This document shows, piece after piece, positions 13,448 through 15,773 of a DNA stretch of 15,773 nucleotides (its first letter is position 1; the number at the start of each line of letters is the position of its first letter). The DNA is from CAZUFB01 sp048173955 (GTDB lineage: Bacteria > Actinomycetota > Coriobacteriia > Coriobacteriales > UMGS124), in assembly GCA_048173955.1 (NCBI GenBank), contig DBEYOB010000115.1, forward strand, positions 1-15,773, written 5' to 3'. The translations under genes were made by a program, and so were the position numbers. The notes below the pieces were generated by a model. That model did not search any database. It was not told where the DNA came from and saw only the letters and a list, made by a program, of their open reading frames with translations.

Positions 13448-15742
13448 ATGAGCAAGGTAACGCACGAGTTCGACCTCTACGGCAAGCACTACGTCCTCGA
13501 GACCGGCGAGCTGGCCAAGCAGGCCACCGGCGCCGTCCTCGTCAAGCAGGGCGACACGACCGTCCTCATGACCGCGGTGGTCTCCAAGGAGCGCAAGAAC
13601 TACGACTTCTTCCCGCTGACGGTCGACTTTGTCGAGAAGATGTACTCGGTGGGCCGCCTGCCGGGCGGCTACCTTAAGCGCGAGACCCGCCCCACCGACA
13701 AGGCCACCCTCACGGCCCGCATGATCGACCGCCCGATCCGCCCGAGCTTCCCCGACGGCTTCCGCAACGAGGTCCAGATCGTGGCCACCTCGCTCGTGTG
13801 CGACCAGGTGAACCCCTTCGACGTCATCTGCACCATGGGTGCGAGCGCCGCGCTCACCGTGGGCGGCGTGCCCTTCGAGGGCCCGCTCGCCTGCGTGCGC
13901 ATCGGCCGCGACATCGACACGGGCGAGTTCATCGTCAACCCCACCTACGAGGAGCAGGACAACTCCGACCTCGACCTCGAGCTCGCCGGCACGCGCGACT
14001 TCGTGAGCATGCTCGAAGCGGGCGCCCATGAGATCACCGAGGAGGACATGCTCGCCGCCATCGAGTTCGGCCAGCAGGCAATCGGCGCCTTCTGCGACGA
14101 GCAGGAGAGGTTCTTCGCCAAGGTCGCCGAGGTCAACGGCCCCATCGTCACGAAGGAGTACCCGCTCGACGAGCCGAACGCCTACGTGCATGACAAGGTG
14201 TTCGCCCACTACGACGAGATGAGCGCCGCCCTCAAGGACGCCGACAAGCAGAGCCGCATGGCCAAGGTCGCCGACCTCAAGGCCCGCATCGTGGCCGAGT
14301 TCACCGAGGAGGAGCAGGCCGAGTTCGACCGCGCCCTACCCGTTGAGCTCAAGAGCCTCGAGAAGCACGCCATGCGCATGATGGTCGTCGAGACCGGCGA
14401 GCGCGTCGACGGCCGCACCGCCACCGAGATCCGCCCGATCATGGTCAAGCCGGGCTACCTGCCGCTCGTGCACGGAAGCGGCCTGTTCCAGCGTGGCCAG
14501 ACCCAGGTGCTCTCGGTCCTGACGCTGGGCATGCTCAACGAATGGCAGCGCCTCGACACCATCGAGCCCATCGACGGCAAGCGCTACATCCATCAGTACA
14601 ACTTCCCGCCCTACTGCACCGGCGAGACCGGGCGCATGGGCTCCCCCAAGCGCCGCGAGATCGGCCACGGCGCCCTCGCCGAGCGCGCGCTTCTGCCGGT
14701 GATCCCCTCCGAGGAGGAGTTCCCCTACACGATCCGCGTCGTCTCCGAGGTCATGGAGTCCAACGGCTCGAGCTCGATGGCGTCGACCTGCGGCAGCTGC
14801 CTCGCCCTCATGGACGGCGGCGTGCCGATCAAGCGCCCCGTGTCCGGCATCGCCATGGGCCTCATCCAGGAGGACGGCAAGACCGTCGTGCTCTCGGACA
14901 TCCAGGGCCTCGAGGACTTCCTCGGCGACATGGACTTCAAGGTGACGGGCACCTCGCTCGGCATCACCGCCATGCAGATGGACAACAAGGCCACCGGCCT
15001 CACGATGGACATCCTGCGCCAGGCGCTCCAGCAGGCCAAGGAGGGCCGAGCCTTCATCCTCGGCAAGATGCTCGAGCAGATCGAGGCCCCGCGCCCCGAG
15101 GTCCGCGAGAACGCGCCCCACATCATCACGATCAAGATCCCGGTCGACAAGATCCGCGACGTCATCGGGTCCGGCGGCAAGACCATCCGCGGCATCCAGG
15201 ACGACACCGGCGCCACGATCGACATCCAGGAGGACGGCACCGTCTTCATCGGCGCCTGCGATTCCGGCGCCGACGAGGCCCGCGCCCGCATCGAGGCTCT
15301 CGTCAAGGTGCCCGAGGTGGGTGAGGAGTACTTCGGCCGCGTCGTGGGCATCCAGCCCTTCGGCGCTTTCGTCGAGCTTCTGCCCGGCAAGGACGGCCTG
15401 CTCCACATCTCTCGCGTCGCGCAGGGCCGCGTCGACAAGGTCGAGGACGTCCTGAACATCGGCGACGAGGTGCACGTCAAGGTCATCGAGGTCGACGAGA
15501 AGGGCAAGGTCTCGCTCGACCGCATCGACAAGCCCGAGGCGCCCGCGGGCTCCTGCAACGGCAACGGCGGCAGCCACGGCCACGCCCATGAGAACGGGGA
15601 GCGCCGCGGCAACGGCGGCCGCGCCCACGACGAGGGCGGACGCTCCGAGCGCCGTCCGCGCCGCCCCGGCGACCACGGCGCCAACGGCAACGGCGGCTCC
15701 GCGCCCGCCGAGCGCCGTCCGCGCCGCCCCCACGAGGGATAA
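13448..15742 (+). CDS. pnp: Polynucleotide phosphorylase (PNPase)
   Basis: PNPase is a trimeric 3'-5' exoribonuclease that degrades RNA by phosphorolysis and can add tails. The 764-residue protein has RNase PH domain 1 (about 10-150), a helical linker (about 215-310), RNase PH domain 2 (about 320-545), a KH domain (560-605, GSGG at 574-577) and an S1 domain (625-695). Active-site residues Asp490, Asp496 and Lys498 in EDFLGDMDFK correspond to E. coli Asp486, Asp492 and Lys494. A tail of about 70 residues rich in Gly, Asn, His and Arg (RRPRRP twice) follows the S1 domain and is longer than in E. coli. ATG 13448 has an AGAGAG ribosome site and starts with conserved MSKVTHEFDLYGK; the in-frame ATG at 13346 lies inside the terminator hairpin and is rejected. 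Confidence 0.97.
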   Translation: MSKVTHEFDLYGKHYVLETGELAKQATGAVLVKQGDTTVLMTAVVSKERKNYDFFPLTVDFVEKMYSVGRLPGGYLKRETRPTDKATLTARMIDRPIRPSFPDGFRNEVQIVATSLVCDQVNPFDVICTMGASAALTVGGVPFEGPLACVRIGRDIDTGEFIVNPTYEEQDNSDLDLELAGTRDFVSMLEAGAHEITEEDMLAAIEFGQQAIGAFCDEQERFFAKVAEVNGPIVTKEYPLDEPNAYVHDKVFAHYDEMSAALKDADKQSRMAKVADLKARIVAEFTEEEQAEFDRALPVELKSLEKHAMRMMVVETGERVDGRTATEIRPIMVKPGYLPLVHGSGLFQRGQTQVLSVLTLGMLNEWQRLDTIEPIDGKRYIHQYNFPPYCTGETGRMGSPKRREIGHGALAERALLPVIPSEEEFPYTIRVVSEVMESNGSSSMASTCGSCLALMDGGVPIKRPVSGIAMGLIQEDGKTVVLSDIQGLEDFLGDMDFKVTGTSLGITAMQMDNKATGLTMDILRQALQQAKEGRAFILGKMLEQIEAPRPEVRENAPHIITIKIPVDKIRDVIGSGGKTIRGIQDDTGATIDIQEDGTVFIGACDSGADEARARIEALVKVPEVGEEYFGRVVGIQPFGAFVELLPGKDGLLHISRVAQGRVDKVEDVLNIGDEVHVKVIEVDEKGKVSLDRIDKPEAPAGSCNGNGGSHGHAHENGERRGNGGRAHDEGGRSERRPRRPGDHGANGNGGSAPAERRPRRPHEG
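15645..15730 (+). repeat. 23-bp direct repeat in the pnp tail
   Basis: The same 23 bases occur at 15645-15667 and 15708-15730, each encoding ERRPRRP. The repeat, 63 bp apart and in frame, indicates that the basic tail grew or can change length by slippage or recombination. Confidence 0.8.
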
Positions 15743-15773
15743 GCAAGCAGCGACGCATCCGGTAGCGCCGACA

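Overview
The window is GC-rich and gene-dense, and it reads as a core-chromosome segment of a high-GC Gram-positive bacterium. Gene order (lepA, dus, hemW, dnaJ, mtaB, rpsO, pnp), base composition and the style of the proteins point most plausibly to class Coriobacteriia (Collinsella/Olsenella/Eggerthella relatives). That placement is inference from gene content; no rRNA or other marker is present to confirm it.

Layout. 1-360 is intergenic, with a strong terminator and a 15-bp inverted repeat. 361-1713 (minus) encodes a sodium:proton antiporter of the ion-transporter superfamily. Divergent from it, lepA (EF4, 1886-3694) and a dusB-like gene (3698-4792) form an operon. 4793-7120 is an accessory island. 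It holds one unfamiliar gene (5437-6594), whose C-terminus looks like a PD-(D/E)XK/DUF559-type nuclease domain. On each side of the gene lies a 213-224 bp element made of two inverted 49-bp arms around an AT-rich spacer. After the island come hemW (7121-8455), a dnaJ paralogue whose C-terminal half is replaced by membrane helices (8662-9777), canonical dnaJ (9874-10995) and mtaB (10995-12440, overlapping dnaJ by one base). A third copy of the paired-arm element lies at 12553-12765, ahead of rpsO (13013-13288) and pnp (13448-15742).

Functional picture. Most genes serve RNA and protein quality: a translation factor, tRNA dihydrouridine synthesis, tRNA t6A methylthiolation, ribosomal protein S15, RNA decay, two Hsp40 co-chaperones and a haem chaperone. 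hrcA, grpE and dnaK, which often accompany dnaJ, are absent from this stretch.

The most unusual content is the six-copy, 49-bp arm family. Every copy has an invariant TTCACTCGA tag, then exactly 8 nt, then TGCAC-N18-GTGCA. The arms always occur as head-to-head inverted pairs in intergenic DNA, with unrelated spacers of 126, 115 and 115 bp. The arrangement is reminiscent of REP/BIME elements, and the nuclease-like gene sits between two of the pairs much as a RAYT gene sits between REPs. The membrane-anchored DnaJ paralogue is the second item worth following up.
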